Positions 1-11,922 of a DNA stretch of 64,000 bases are shown piece after piece. Every line of letters begins with the position of its first letter. Position 1 is the first letter of the stretch. Under the pieces are notes generated by a model. That model worked only from the letters and a program-made list of their open reading frames with translations. It made no database searches and was not told where the DNA came from. The position numbers and the translations under genes are program-made. The DNA is from Arbacia lixula (lineage: Eukaryota; Echinodermata; Echinoidea; Arbacioida; Arbaciidae). Location of the stretch: positions 3,951,609-4,015,608 of the forward strand of contig OZ022583.1 in NCBI GenBank assembly GCA_963669155.1, in the 5' to 3' direction.

Positions 1-3000
1 AAAAGAGAATTGCTAAATTTGACAGCAAACTAAATCAAAGGCTCCATTGCCTTGTCAGACACTGACAAATTGGCACTTGCCTGCCCATTTCCCTCTCCCT
101 CTTTCTATCATTAATCATGCCTAATGTCTAGACAGAGCTGTAAATAAGATGTGTAACTTAAGACATTAAGATCCGAACAAAATATATTATTTACAATGTT
201 AGTTGACACTTTTTTTTAAGTGTCCTTAAATGTGAATCTTCTGTGCGCTGTGCAGAATCTTTCACGCTGTATTTATGAGTGTACACTACGTGTACACAAA
301 GTCTACACATGTAGTTCTGTGCATTTAGAATTACATTTCTCATTGCACATGTTTAAGATGTATAAATTATACTTGGAAAGTCATTCAGAAGTAGCCATAT
401 TTATTGTAAGATATTGGAAAAGATAGAGAGTTTCTTGTAATAAAGTTTTAAATAGAGTAGGTTTTCCACATACAATCAAGGATATACAATGAAGGTATGG
501 AAGTATCAATGTTCTAGATGCATTTAAATCTGTATCTCTTGGCACATTTGCATTCTTGTAGCACATACATAGTGTACATTTAGAGTCGTTTAGAAATCAA
601 CCAATTATTCAAATTGGATAGTATTCCAAGTTCCATGAACAAGTTTTTTCCAGTGGTTCCTATCTTTAATCAAATTTATTATTTCCTGTGTTTCATTTGG
701 AAGTACATACTTACAAGTACATGCATTTTCGTAAATAGCCACATTTACTGTAAGATTTTGATTGGAAAATATGTAGAGTTGCTTGTTCTGTAAGTAGTTT
801 GAATTAATGGAGTAGTAGGGTTTCCCCAATGCAATCAGGAATCTGTTCGGATGCTAAGCACGTACGGTGCTGAATGTGTAGTTGAACGGATGTCTCTCAT
901 TACTCCTTCTGAGACATGACAGCTTCCCAGCATGCTCCAGGCTCTTGCGCATGCATGCATCATGGATTCAGAGCGATCAGTATGCATGAAGCCAGCCTAC
1001 GAGGGCTGCTGCCGAATAGTGCGGCCGGTTTCTTAGGGTTTCACGCTGTTATGTATGAAGGTCTGAATACTTATGAAGACTAACACAAATGTGTGTAATT
1101 TATGTCTTAAGACACGGACAAGCAGAAACTGAATAGGGATGTCATTTATGACGTCAATATAACACACACGCATGCATACTCAATCAAGGCACCAGAACAT
1201 GTGCATAAAAGAAGTTAACTGTCCCCCTCATTGCATAGTAATGCGTTATTCACCTGTGCTTCATGACTCAGTTTCAGTGGGTGGAATGCCCTCTGAATAT
1301 ATTGGTTGTTGCTTCTGGGGCAAACCTGGGACAAGCTTTGGGGTTACCATTAGTACTGTATTATTTGAAATGACATGAATAAAATTTGCATTCCTTACTA
1401 AAAATGGACTATATGATTGCCGTTTATATGACATCAAGAAACCAGAAGAACAGCAACACACACTTGTACATGAAGCCAGTGCAGTATATGCTAACATAAA
1501 CGTAATCAGCTGATTAAGTTATTCTCTGCCAGTTAGAGTTTAATGGCCTGCTCTTCTCTTTTATTGAATTTGTATAATGACAGTGTACAGTGCACATCTA
1601 CTGTACATGACTATTGGGCATGCTCTTTGTATGGCCTATATTAATGTAAGATCATTTGCATATTCTTCTTATGAGAGATACATACCATGCTACTGTGTTG
1701 AATAACAATATAGTGTGTCACAATGGTTCTTGGACTTTTTATGGCATACATTGTTATCACATGAGGAGAATGTTAGGTTGTACATATTTCTCTGCGTATC
1801 CACATTCTTGACTCACAGTTTTTCCCCACATATGGATTGTCTATCTCAGCCACGTCTTCCTCATTAGTAAAAACAGTGCATCATCCTGCTCCAACACTCT
1901 TTGTATTTTCAGTGTTTATATGTGTATTCTAGTTGGAACACAGTGTAACTGAAAATTCCTGTTACACTTCTCACAAAACATCTCCAATTTCACAAGTTAT
2001 TTTCCTAAAGCTAGGTCAGGCAAAGATATGCAAGCAGTGTGACTGTAACTCTATGTCACAAATGACCTTTGTCACATGACCTACTGTACATAATGTGATT
2101 TACACCCCGTGGAGAAGAAACTAGATCAGCAGAAGGTACATAATGAATTTGAGACTTACAAAACACTCACACACATACACACATGCGCACGTACGCACAT
2201 GCATACATACGTGCATACACACACACATACATACATTGTACATCCATATATACATCCGTCCATGCCTACTATAAATGCTTGAGGAATTGGCAAGTATGGA
2301 GTAGGACCCACAGTGAATTTTATTAGCTCCAAACTAAAAGTGCTTTTAAAAAGCACTATGAATATCGTGTTACATACACATATGTGTCTATATAATGTAC
2401 TTCTAGTGTAATGTTGATACTTTTAAATACAGTGTAGCTTCAGTATGCCTCTGAATAATACATCCATATAATTAGCAGTCTCCACTCCTGCAACACGTCA
2501 TACAAAATCATGATGTTCCAGTACAGTAGAAATGTAGCACCCTAGTGGCAGCACACCACCCGACAAGGACGTCAATATGGCGTGGTTTGTTTTCAGCCAA
2601 ACCCTTTTGTTTGGAAACCTCTCTTGTACTATCTCGGTATGTTGTGTTTGCAAACACAAAACTGGTTTCACTGTATGGAGAGGTCCTAGAATCACAGTGA
2701 CTGGTTTCTCTGCATATGTCTCAGTGGGTCAGTGTTGATGTCTTGAGTCTTAGTTTTAGTCAGTTTTTGTGCAGTTGAATCCTATTTCTTTATTGACGGA
2801 TACATCATATCTGTCCCCTGTCCACCCACAAGCACATTTTATACATAACTTACAGAAAAAGAAATGCTATTCTGTAGGAATTGATTGTATGTGTTCCTTT
2901 TGACAGTGATACTTGACATATTATTCCTTCTCCAATATCACACCAACACAACTCTCTGTCTTCAATGATATTACAGATTATAATCTTCACACATCTCTGA

Positions 3001-3289
3001 TTCTCACTCACTGAATTCATTATGACTTTGATTACTTATCTCGAATAAATTTACATGTATTTCATCTTGTTTTGAATACATGTATGTACATGTATGTACT
3101 GTAGCTATGTTTTCCCCTTTTCTTATTCTATCAACATTATATGTATTCTTTGTTTTTTTCCTATTCTTTTTTTTTCCTTTTCATATTCTCTTTTCTTTCT
3201 TGCCTCTGAAATTATTCAGATGAACTTGTGACAAGTTGCATTATTTGATGATTTAAATACTGTATGTTGTCCTTTGTTTATCTTTGCAG
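1..3289. other. Intronic or 5' flanking sequence, no gene seen
   Basis: AT-rich sequence with no exon that would give the missing SPPL3 N terminus in the right phase. It contains a diverged direct duplication (about 380-490 and 730-850, both with the phrases AGCCA(T/C)ATTTA and GTAAGAT), a CA/CATA-rich purine-pyrimidine tract at 2157-2245, and a dispersed repeat copy at 1236-1396 described separately. The small ORFs here show no family resemblance. Confidence 0.6.
1236..1396 (+). repeat. Dispersed repeat, copy 1
   Basis: About 160 bp matching 4232-4412 in the same orientation: both share TAATGCGTTAT, a GA(C/T)TCAGTTTCAGT block, AGTAGAATGCACT-like and GTTGTTGCT segments, ACAAG(C/T)TT(T/C)GG and a shared TACTGTATTA/TACTGTTTTA end. 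Divergence is substantial, suggesting an old interspersed element of unknown class. Confidence 0.6.
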
Positions 3290-3367
3290 GGCCTACTCAC
3301 TGGTAGACTCATCCAGGGTCTCTACATTCCTCATCTCAATACTCCTCATCGTCTATGGCAGCTTCAG
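3290..3367 (+). CDS. SPPL3: SPPL3 exon 1 (first visible): luminal N terminus and first membrane helix
   Basis: A pyrimidine-rich tract ending in CAG precedes 3290 and a GTAAG donor follows 3367. The exon begins with the last base of a split codon and encodes [16 protein letters not shown] followed by ILLIVYGSF, then the first two bases of an arginine codon. In human SPPL3 this stretch follows MAEQTYSW, so the start codon belongs to an exon upstream that ends in TG. The hydrophobic run [15 protein letters not shown] is the first transmembrane segment, and there is no room for the large N-terminal protease-associated domain of SPPL2 proteins, as expected for SPPL3. Confidence 0.96.
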
Positions 3368-4231
3368 GTAAGAAAATACATGTGCAAACCCCTGGACCAA
3401 AAGTCTAATATGCAGTCTTTATTTACAGACTCTGTTGTAGTAGTTTCTTGAAATTGTTTAAGTGAAACAATGAGGCTGCCTCTATCTTCGACTTCTGAAA
3501 ATGATATTGATATTGGTTGCAAGAATCATCCTTTGGGGTTACTGGATGTTACCCAGCATGCTTCTTGCCTCACTTTCAGTTTCAAATTATAAGAAGGAGG
3601 AGCAGGAGGAGGAGGAGGAGGAGAAGGGAGAGGGTTGTTGGGGAGACCTCCTTACAAAATGTCTTCTGACACAACTTGTGAGTCATCACTTGAAGTAGGA
3701 GAGACTGTTTGCCAAGGTTTTATCACGCATGCACTTCACACTTTATGTCCATTCTGGCAAATCAGCAGGAAGTAATACATCAACACTCTTGGAATTGTGG
3801 GATATTCAAGGCACAGTATACATGTGACTCCCTCACCATTACACTGCTGAAGCCCTCCCATTGTTGTTATGTATGCACATTTTAAAAATGTTATTTAAAC
3901 AATACATTTCTAATGGTAACCTAAAATTTGTCTAACTAGCAACAACTAATAGATTCAGAGTGAATTCCACCCATTAAAACTGAATCATTAGATACAGGTG
4001 AATGTAATAACATGTTATTGCCCAGTTAGAGGTAATGTTGTGAATATATTACAAACACAACTTATTCTCAGTGTAATATCTTCAATACACTAGACTTGCA
4101 TGTGATTGAGATGTTTGTGCAGTAGAATATATTTAAAAAAAAACATGTTTTTACAGATATTGAATAAAAGCTTCTGAATCTTGAATGTTCTGTTTTATCA
4201 TAAAAAATAAAGTTGTTTTCATAATGTATTC

Positions 4232-4412
4232 ACAAGTTGCCCCAGTAATGCGTGGTAATGCGTTATGATCTCATTTACTTATCTCCAGTGATTCAGTTTC
4301 AGTAAGTAGAATGCACTGTAAATCTGTTGTTGCTGGTTGAACAAACCTCATACAAGTTTCGGTGTTATCATTACTGATGTACTGTTTTAAAGATGTGCAT
4401 AAGATTGCATAC
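4232..4412 (+). repeat. Dispersed repeat, copy 2
   Basis: Second copy of the element at 1236-1396, 3 kb away on the other side of exon 1, so the two are not a simple local tandem duplication. No coding potential or terminal inverted repeats were seen. Confidence 0.6.
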
Positions 4413-4649
4413 ATGTACTTTACATAACCGAAACGGTCTAGTGATTGTCAACAAGTACCTAGGGGGGTAATGACTATTCGTCAACTGATTCGTCAAATAG
4501 CAATGCTGTGAAACTGTTACTATGGCAACACATTGTAAGGTTCATTACGTCAAGGTTTCAATATGTACTTGGCACTTCACATGAACGAAGACAGAATAAA
4601 TGGTCGCCATGGTTTGCATATAATCACATTGTGCAGTTTACATAATCTT

Positions 4650-4962
4650 TCCACTCTAGCTGTTGAATTGGTGAATCTTTAGAAAATTAATGGTCTCCAT
4701 AGTTTGCCTTCTTGTGTATTCTCAGTCACATTGTGTAGTTCACTCTGAACATTGTCTTTCTTTTCTTTTATTCTAGGATTTGCTTTGTATAATATCTTTT
4801 CATTTCTCTTCTCATTTTACACCCACTCAAGCTGTTGAGTTGGTGACTCTTAAGAAAATTAATGGTCTCCTTGGTTTTCCTATTTGTGTTTTGATCCTCA
4901 GTCACATTGTGTAGTTCACTCTATACACAGTCTTTCTTTTCTTTTCTTCTAGGATTTTCTGT
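4650..4962 (+). repeat. Tandem duplication, about 165-bp unit
   Basis: Two units start near 4655 and 4820. Each runs from GCTGTTGA(A/G)TTGGTGA through AAAATTAATGGTCTCC, CAGTCACATTGTGTAGTT and a T/C-rich tract ending in TTCTAGGATTT. Each unit therefore carries a cryptic 3' splice-site-like polypyrimidine-AG, but no matching exon follows. Confidence 0.75.
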
Positions 4963-5300
4963 TAGCCTCCTCATTAAGCCTATCCTCCCCTCTATTCCCT
5001 TCTTCTTTTTATCTTATTTTACCATTTCTTCTCCCTTGTCATCTTCTTCTACTTCATCTTCTTCTCTTATTTCTTTTCTTCTGCTTCTACTTCTCCTTTT
5101 TCTCCTCCTCTTCTTTCTTCTTCTCCTCCTTTTCCTTCTTCTTTTTCTACTTTTCTCCTCTTCCTATTTTGTCTCCTTCTCTTTCTCCGTCTTCTTCCCC
5201 TTCTTCCCATTCTTCCCCTTCTTCTTCTTCCCCTCCTTGTCCTCTTCATTTTTTCTGTTCTTGTGCTTCTTCTTCTGCTTCTTGTAAATGTTGATCTTGT
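4940..5300 (+). repeat. CTT/CTC polypyrimidine tract
   Basis: About 350 bp of almost pure pyrimidine on the + strand made of CTT, CTC and TTTC blocks. It creates long but meaningless open frames on both strands (Ser/Phe/Leu-rich on +, Arg/Lys/Glu-rich on -). Confidence 0.9.
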
Positions 5301-6014
5301 TTCTGTCCCTTTTCTGCTTTTCTTCTCCCCATTCATCTACCTCCTCTTGCTTCTCTACTTTAATTTTCTTCTAGTTTAGTGATTATCTATTCCGTTGCAA
5401 TGTACTAGTAGCTTCATTGTAGCTGGCTGTTTGTCTCATTTTCTACCTTCTAATCTTCCAGCTCCTCTTCTTTTCTCTACTCATCTCTTTCTCCTTCTCA
5501 TTCTTCTACATTTTTAACTTCTTCATCTCTTTACATGTATGGCTCCTGCATGTTCAGTCCTTTTATCAACCTCATCCTCTCCCTCCCCTTTAATGTAAAC
5601 CTACCTTTTCTCAAGAGTTTGCTCCGGAACCGTGCATTCCCTTCTGAACTCAATTAATGAGGAAATGCGAGGTCTTGCGAGGGCAGGCTCCGTAACCATG
5701 GAAGGATGCCCACACTCACACGCCCTTCCTCTCTCAAATGGAATTAATGGATATAATTAATGTCTTCAAAATGAATCTTCCAAGGGTTACTGCACTGTGC
5801 ACGTAGGCCATATCTATATGTAAGAATCTCTTGTTTCATGAGGATAATATGCACTGCCATGAAATAAAATGTGCACATTTATATACTAAGGCTTATGCTG
5901 TATGAATGTCAGTTCATCAAGAGTAGTATTAAAAAACAGAGGAAATATAGAAAGAATTGTTCTAATTCCCCATGATCTTCAAGGATCTTAACTTGTTTTA
6001 GTACAACCAAAACA

Positions 6015-6584
6015 TTATCTGCATACTGGCACCCATATATTTGAGTACCGGTAATGAGCTGCAATATAGTTTTCACATTCTGTCAAACATTTTGCAAGCA
6101 GGAACTGGAAGAGCTCCTCCGTATGATGTGAGAAGAATTTGGTATTTATGTTGTGGCCACTAGCTGGCTCCATCATAGATAATTCATCATGTGCGTAAAG
6201 ATGTCTTGTTTTCAGCAAGGATGATCTTTTAATCCAACCAGTTTCTATGGGCAGCTGATCATGTAGCAAGTTGCTCGGACCTTGTTGGCATCTTCTTTCT
6301 CGCACCACTCCACTCTATGCTCATTGTCTTTTAACAAGCTCTCTCATGTCTAACTCCACAAAGTGGATGGTGATAAGAGATTTCACCCGGCCGCTGGCTG
6401 CAGCTGCAAGGGGCTTTTCAGATTTGATTTCACGAGGATACGAATTATGATCATCATTAAACAAAAACATAGTGGCCCGTATTTTGAACAGAGGTTTAAG
6501 CAAAGAGTGTACTAAACCTGGACTAACTTGATTGCCTGCAAATAAATCAACTGATGCTGTCACAAAATCATTGATTTTCATCAC
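6015..6584 (-). pseudogene. Unidentified minus-strand ORF relic
   Basis: Two open stretches on the minus strand (6584-6321, 87 codons; 6308-6015, 97 codons) lie in the same frame, separated only by stop codons near 6310-6323. Together they would be about 185 residues of mixed, non-repetitive composition (for example DFVTASVDLFAGNQVSPGLV and GWIKRSSLLKTRHLYAHDEL). I do not recognise a family. A decayed transposon or viral-type gene fragment, or chance, are all possible. No splice sites or start context support a live gene. Confidence 0.3.
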
Positions 6585-7939
6585 AGAATCACAACAGTGG
6601 GTGATTTTAATTATTTGCTATAATTATTATGTAGACAAACTCAATATAACATAGTGGTGTCAAGGATCAATAATAATGTTTTACATTGTTTTATTTGGCA
6701 TTCCGTAAAGTAAGTCCAGGTTAAGTACACTATTAACATTAAACCTCTGTTCAGAATATGGCTAATGTTAACTTCATGGATAATTCATGTTTGCAAGATC
6801 GATTGATCAGATCAAGCAATCAGAGCAGCGATACTATTGTAAAACCTACAGCATAAAGGATGAATCCTTCACACCTCAGCTACAAAGCGTGTTATCAGTG
6901 AGCGAACATGGCATGTACAGCTTATGTAATATGACACAATCGCCCATAGATCCCTCATTCTTTAACCCGAAGGTACAGAAAAACGATGCATTACATGAGA
7001 AATTCAAATTAAATACTTGTGAAAAAGCCCTCAAGGCTGTTCCCGCTTACCAGGGCACAGTAATGGTAATGGTGTGCGATCAATCGCAAAATAGCGATGG
7101 CCAATCAACATCATTGTTGCATGCACATTTTGTTCAATAGACTGAACAGTAACCAATCAGAGTTTGTCTTTAAAATTTGCAATTGATCGCAAACCTTCAT
7201 GTTACGGGGGCCCAGGTCAGTGTTCTTTCGAGCAGTTTAGTGGAATATAAGATGCTAGAGGCCTTTTTACGAGACTACTGTGCTCCCCCCTGACAGCACA
7301 TAAAATTAACAAAGAATCAGAGTGCATTATGGGAAGGTTCCTCCCACAGGTGCAGGGCTCTTGGTTGCTCGGCCGTTCCGTCTTTTCCCAACATGTAACA
7401 AATCCCTTCCGCTCATCACCTGGAAGCTTGTCATTAGGTCGTCAGCCAGCTCGGTTGCCACGGTAACCGATGGGAGTTCTCGATGCCGCAAGCTCCATGG
7501 GCTGGAAAAGTGTCACATTAGGGCTGTGAATAAGTGTGTAGAGAGTAGAAAGGTGTTCACTTGGGAAATGTTAAAGTGACAACTTCTCCAGCGATTTGTG
7601 TAAATCTTTAGCCACAAATGCAGCCATCCATGCACAGAGACTAATCCCTTTGCTTGGCTCGTGCTTGGAAGCAGTTTTCCTGCAAAGTGTGTGTCTTGCT
7701 ATAGATTGTTCTTCTTGTTGTAAACTATCTGAGTCAAGAAAATGAAAGAGTAAGATTTTGTTATACATGCAAGCATTTAGAGAATACTCCACAAAGAAAC
7801 TTGTTTTCACATAATGCATATTAGTTTTAGTACAGGAATTAATTTTGCTGGTATAACGTACAATTTGCTATACATTTTTTTAGCGAATTGTCAGAGGTGT
7901 ATAGCAGTCATTGGTAATTGGTCTGATTTCTCACAAAGA

Positions 7940-8430
7940 AAAGTCTGCAGATTGGAATCGCTTAAATTTTGAATCCTAAATTATTCCCTGTATTCTGGTA
8001 TTTTGTTTTAACAAAAAAAATAAATAAATGTTTAGCAGGCCTTTAAAAACAAATCTCAAAATATCAACCTCTTTGTTGTGTAGAGTCACTTTGCATCAGT
8101 TGGAGTCCCCCTCTAATCATCAAATCATCAAATTTAAATTCCTAAACTATTGCTTGTGATATGGTACCTATTTATTTTGTTTTCAAAATGAATCTTTAGT
8201 TGAACCACCATACACAAAGCTCAGAATATGAAGCTCTTGAATGTATTCAATTTGAATCAGTTGAATCTAATATTACAATCATTAAATTCAAATTCCTGAA
8301 TCATTCTCTGTACATGGTATTTATTTGGGGGTCAAAATTAACATTGAATGAAACTCACTACACAAAGCTCCAAACATCAAAATCTTTGTGTACAGATATA
8401 TTCTCTTTGAATCGGGTAAAGTCGCCCCCT
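7940..8430 (+). repeat. Diverged tandem repeat, about 150-180 bp unit
   Basis: Three units recur around 7950, 8140 and 8290, each with an AATTCCTAAAC-like start, ATT(C/G)(C/T)(T/C)TGT, GGTATTT(A/T)TTT, then an AAAGCTC(C/A)(G/A)AA block. They are heavily diverged and not coding. Confidence 0.6.
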
Positions 8431-8892
8431 CGAATCATTCCTCTTCCTGTTGTTGAACCCCTAGTCTTAGAGATGAGATGGGTTGAAGAGGCTGTACACA
8501 CGACATGGGAGTGGTCGGCTTGATGGGATGAGAGAGGAGGTGAATGAGGGAGATAAGTGGGAAAGGAAATTGGCCAGACTGAGAGAGAACATATACCGAG
8601 TCTGCCATGATGGAATCATGCTATTGATTGCTGTAGACCTTTCCAATCTTTCTTTGTATGTCAGATGGACGATGAAAGAGAAAAATAATAAGATTTCATC
8701 ATCTAGAGAAATTAATCTTTCAAGTGAGAGCACTATTATATTATTTTGGTTTAGAGCCGTAATGAGGATGATTGCTGTATGTCCTGCTTATTTCTTTCTT
8801 TTTTGGTTGCGCATGTATACTGCACATCAAGTGATCAAAATGAAATTTTGTCTCATGCGATGTCTATCATTATACTCCTTCCATCTCTGTAT

Positions 8893-8899
8893 GTCTCTG

Positions 8900-8961
<62 letters not shown>

Positions 8962-9332
8962 GCCCAACTCTTTCTCTCCTGCCCAACTCTTTATCTTTCC
9001 CTTTCGGTATTCCTCTCACTCTTTCTCTTTCACTTTCTCTCTGTTCCTCACTCTCCCTCGCTCTCTCTTCCACTGTCCCCCCCCTCTCTTTCTCTCTCAC
9101 TCCCTCTATCTCTTTCTCCATATTGCCATACATGTATCTCCCTGTCTCTTCCCCTCTGTCCTGCTTTCTGTCCCCTTTTTCCCCTCTCCCCCTCTTCCTC
9201 TGTGTACTTAGTTCTGTTGATACCAAAACTGAGCCTATTTTCCATCTCACTCTCTCCCCCTCTCCCTCCCTTCCCTCTCTACCCTCCCCTCCCCTCCCTC
9301 TCCACCCCCTCTCTTCCCTTCCTTCCCCATTA
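8893..9332 (+). repeat. CT microsatellite and CT/CCT-rich tract
   Basis: A (CT)n run of about 65 bases near 8900-8960 is followed by 370 bp of imperfect CT/CCT sequence ending about 100 bp upstream of the exon 2 acceptor. It gives several Ser/Leu/Pro-rich overlapping open frames that are not genes. Confidence 0.95.
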
Positions 9333-9434
9333 TACTATTTAAACCAATGCTGAACATTCCCCTCTCCCTCTCCCACCCTGTATAATGGTCTGCTGCTTAC
9401 ATCAATACTGACCATGTGTATTTTCCCATCACAG

Positions 9435-9529
9435 GTCACTCAACATGGACCAGGAGGAGAAAGAGCGCTTATCGAGGGAGGAGAAGGATACCTGTCAATC
9501 ACCAAACCCTCAGCAAACACCAGAAAATG
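9435..9529 (+). CDS. SPPL3: SPPL3 exon 2: hydrophilic loop after helix 1
   Basis: The exon follows an ACAG acceptor and ends at ATG before GTGAGC. It encodes SLNMDQEEKERLSREEKD and then TCQSPNPQQTPEN, residues 27-57. The SLNMD start matches the vertebrate protein; the rest is a charged, then proline/glutamine-rich, poorly conserved linker equal in place to the human serine/asparagine-rich loop. It enters and leaves in frame (95 bases; 1 + 31 codons + 1). Its last 30 or so bases plus donor are duplicated about 650 bp downstream, described separately. Confidence 0.93.
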
Positions 9530-9581
9530 GTGAGCAAATACTGACACTTACTTTCACACCAACTATGATCTTCAATGTCAG

Positions 9582-9720
9582 GGCCCTGTTGTAAAAACTT
9601 ATCACTGATGGTAATTTCTATGGAACCCTAGAATTGCATTGGCTGTCAAGTGATGTTACCATGGTAGCTACCATTGGTGGCAGAGTTACTATTAATGGTA
9701 AGTTTTATGCAACGGGGGCC
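9582..9720. mobile_element. GGGCCC/TTACCAT MITE, copy 1
   Basis: Starts GGGCCCTGTTGTAAAAACTT and ends GTTTTATGCAACGGGGGCC. The terminal repeats are inverted, and internal ACTGATGGTAA / TTACTATTAATGGTAA and CATGGTAGC motifs are also inverted-repeat-like. Same family as 58160-58318, 60936-61090 and 62448-62583. No coding capacity. Its absence from the neighbouring duplicate copy shows that it inserted or was lost independently. Confidence 0.85.
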
Positions 9721-9732
9721 TGCTGTAATCCT

Positions 9733-9807
9733 CTCAGTCCCATAGGTGAGAAATCATGTTGTTATTGGCATGGAATTACCATTGGTTGGTCCTGAGAGGG
9801 TTATAGG
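9733..9807. repeat. Short 75-bp CTCAGT inverted-repeat element, copy 1
   Basis: Begins CCTCTCAGTCCCATAGG and ends TGGTCCTGAGAGGGTTA, so the ends are imperfect inverted repeats over about 12-14 bases. Related copies occur at 10228-10305, 45610-45692, 55264-55340, 56088-56165, 56241-56316 and as units of the arrays near 29 and 33 kb. Confidence 0.75.
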
Positions 9808-10227
9808 TAGTTCCCCTTTTGCAGACGATGTCAAGATTATGTTGCAATATTGCATGAACCACAAGTACAGCATATGAACATAATGACAAACACTACATGT
9901 ACTTTGTAGTTTGGCTGTCAGGTTCAGCTCCCTTTTGAAATTCAAAATGAACTTGGGGGTTGTCTCGTCAGCATTTTTATGAGCCATCAAATCCATACAG
10001 TGCACAGATTTGATGGTTTGTAAATACGATCTAGATGTAATCTTCTGGTTTTCTACATAATCCATCGTATCTGATGGAGTCGCTAAATAGGTTGTGGGGA
10101 TCAAAGCGTGGTTTTTTTTCAGTGTTATTTAGGGAACTTTTCAGTCATCAAACCCACACATCAAACACCAGTAAATGGTGAGCAAATAGTGACAATTTCA
10201 CATTAACAATGAGCTTCAATATCAGCT

Positions 10228-10305
10228 TTGACCTCTCATAGTACCAAGCCAGGAAAACCCCAATGACTAAGTACACATTTCATGCACCCATGGTACTCCG
10301 AGGAT
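10228..10305. repeat. Short CTCAGT element, copy 2
   Basis: Begins ACCTCTCATAGTACCAAGCC and ends CCCATGGTACTCCGAGGATT. The interior contains CAGGAAAACCCCAATGACT, which matches copies at 55264, 56088 and 56241. Lies at the position equal to copy 1 in the segmental duplication. Confidence 0.7.
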
Positions 10306-11884
10306 TATGGGTATACCTTTTGCAGACAAAATCAGATTATGTTGCATGAACCACAATCACATTGTACAGCATGAAAAAACAAGTCTTGTTAACCTCTTTG
10401 GCTCAGCTTACTTATATACTGCAAATTGAACTTCACGGATATCCATCCGTCTTCTTTTTTACATAATCCTTTTCTATGTGATGGAGTCGTTAAGATTGTA
10501 ATATTCAAAGTGACCTTCTCAGTGCACAGGTGTGTTGGTACCAGAATATATTTCCTAGACAAGGAGACAAAGGTCGATGTGAAATGAAAAGATCAATGTT
10601 ATACTGTATTCAAAGTCAGTTGTGAGGTCCTCTATTTTGAGTGAAGTCTTGTAACAGTATTTTCTTCAATACCGGTATGCTGTTTTATTGCTGTAGTGTT
10701 AAAATAACTTTATTTCTAATCTCTGCAAAATGTTATCCTTCCTTTTACCTGTGTCTCTCCCTCAAATTGTTCTTGCCATCCCACCTCACCACCTCACTAC
10801 TCTTGTACCCTTCTCTCTCTCTTTCCATATAAGAGAAAATTCACTTGTAGTCCAATGACACATATTCATGGATAGATTACCAATACAAATGATAAACAAC
10901 TTGCTGAACAATAAGTTATATTCTAAAGTTTGAAAAGAAATCTTAGACCTACATACATTGAGGATATTGTGATCCATCCTGTAAGTTATCAGAACAATTA
11001 TTACTATTTTAAATTTTGAAAAGAAATCTTACAACATATATAGACATTCAATGATGATATTGTGCTTCATCCTGTAAATTGATGAAAAACAAGTCAGATA
11101 CAAATCTTGGAACCAGAGAGAATTTGAGCCTGCAATCTACTACAATAAGATTTTAGTTGTCACCGATCCCTCTGCCCTATCCGTTTTAAAGATGCATGTG
11201 GGTGCTTGATGGCATCCCGGGGACTATACATGTACCGGTGTACGTCCTCTTAGCTCATTGTGCATTCAGTAGGATGCAGGGAGCCTCATTCAGCTGTGCC
11301 AGGACAAACCCCAGGCGCCATGGAAACAACATTAAGCGCGTTATCAACATGCATGTTAAGCAGATCTATACATTCAGTGGTCCATTTATCATGTTTCTAA
11401 ATACACATTAAGATATGCTGGTTGTAACTTTCAAAAATTTCTGAACTACCTATAGACAGAGGGTGCAGTTAAAGGGAGGCGTTCACATTGTGACTGATCT
11501 CTCCCCCAGTATTTCGCCAAAAATGTTCATATTTGCTCCTCTCAATTTACATAGTCTCATTAACATTTGGCGGGTACATTCACTGTTCAATTTGTTTTTA
11601 TTATCAAGATATACCCTTGTCGATATTTCACACCAATAATACTCTGTCCACACGAAGGGCTCTATAATCGGTTTGGCTCCCTCTAGTGGCCATAACTGGT
11701 AATGCCATCGAAAAAAAAAAACTCTACAAAAACTCTACCATAGTGTGCAGAGAATGGTCGGCATGTTCAGTTGATGTCTCATGCTCCCTCTACGATCACT
11801 GGTGGGGAGATCAGTGTCTACGATACAGGATTTCTTTCTCGCCCGGTGAAAGCACTGAAATTTATAATTCAGTGGGTGAAAGCG

Positions 11885-11922
11885 CGGGGGGCTGGCGGGG
11901 GGGGGGGGGGGGGGGGGTCTGG
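11885..11922 (+). repeat. Poly-G tract
   Basis: Nearly uninterrupted run of G with a few C/T breaks, capable of forming G-quadruplex. Its length may be unreliable for sequencing reasons. Confidence 0.85.

Larger units (their letters stand above)
3368..9434. other. SPPL3: SPPL3 intron A, 6.1 kb
   Basis: Bounded by GTAAG and ACAG. Contents: GAG-repeat at 3593-3625, dispersed repeat 4232-4412, a tandem duplication at 4650-4960, long CT/CTT tracts at 4940-5300 and 8890-9330, an ORF relic on the minus strand at 6015-6584, and a diverged tandem array at 7940-8430. No further coding exon is supported. Confidence 0.75.
9497..10510 (+). repeat. Segmental tandem duplication including the end of exon 2
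   Basis: The exon 2 tail, donor and following intron (9497-10130) are matched by 10144-10510. Shared markers in order: AAACACCAG(A/T)AAATGGTGAG with CAAATA, then GA(T/G)CTTCAAT, a CTCTCA..., CTTTTGCAGAC, GATTATGTTGCA, TGAACCACAA, TACAGCAT, TCTACATAATCC, TGATGGAGTCG. Copy 1 carries an extra inverted-repeat element (9582-9720) that is absent from copy 2, so copy 2 marks the empty site. Copy 2 has a 2-base insertion in the exon-like part and is not usable coding sequence. Confidence 0.85.

Noticed and set aside
6787-7140. 117-codon plus-strand frame of mixed composition
   Set aside because: No recognisable family, no splice context or conservation evidence; kept only as a note.
8483-9353. Overlapping 90-240 codon frames rich in Ser, Leu, Pro or Arg, Glu
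   Set aside because: Produced by the CT microsatellite; all frames on both strands stay open because CT repeats contain no stop.
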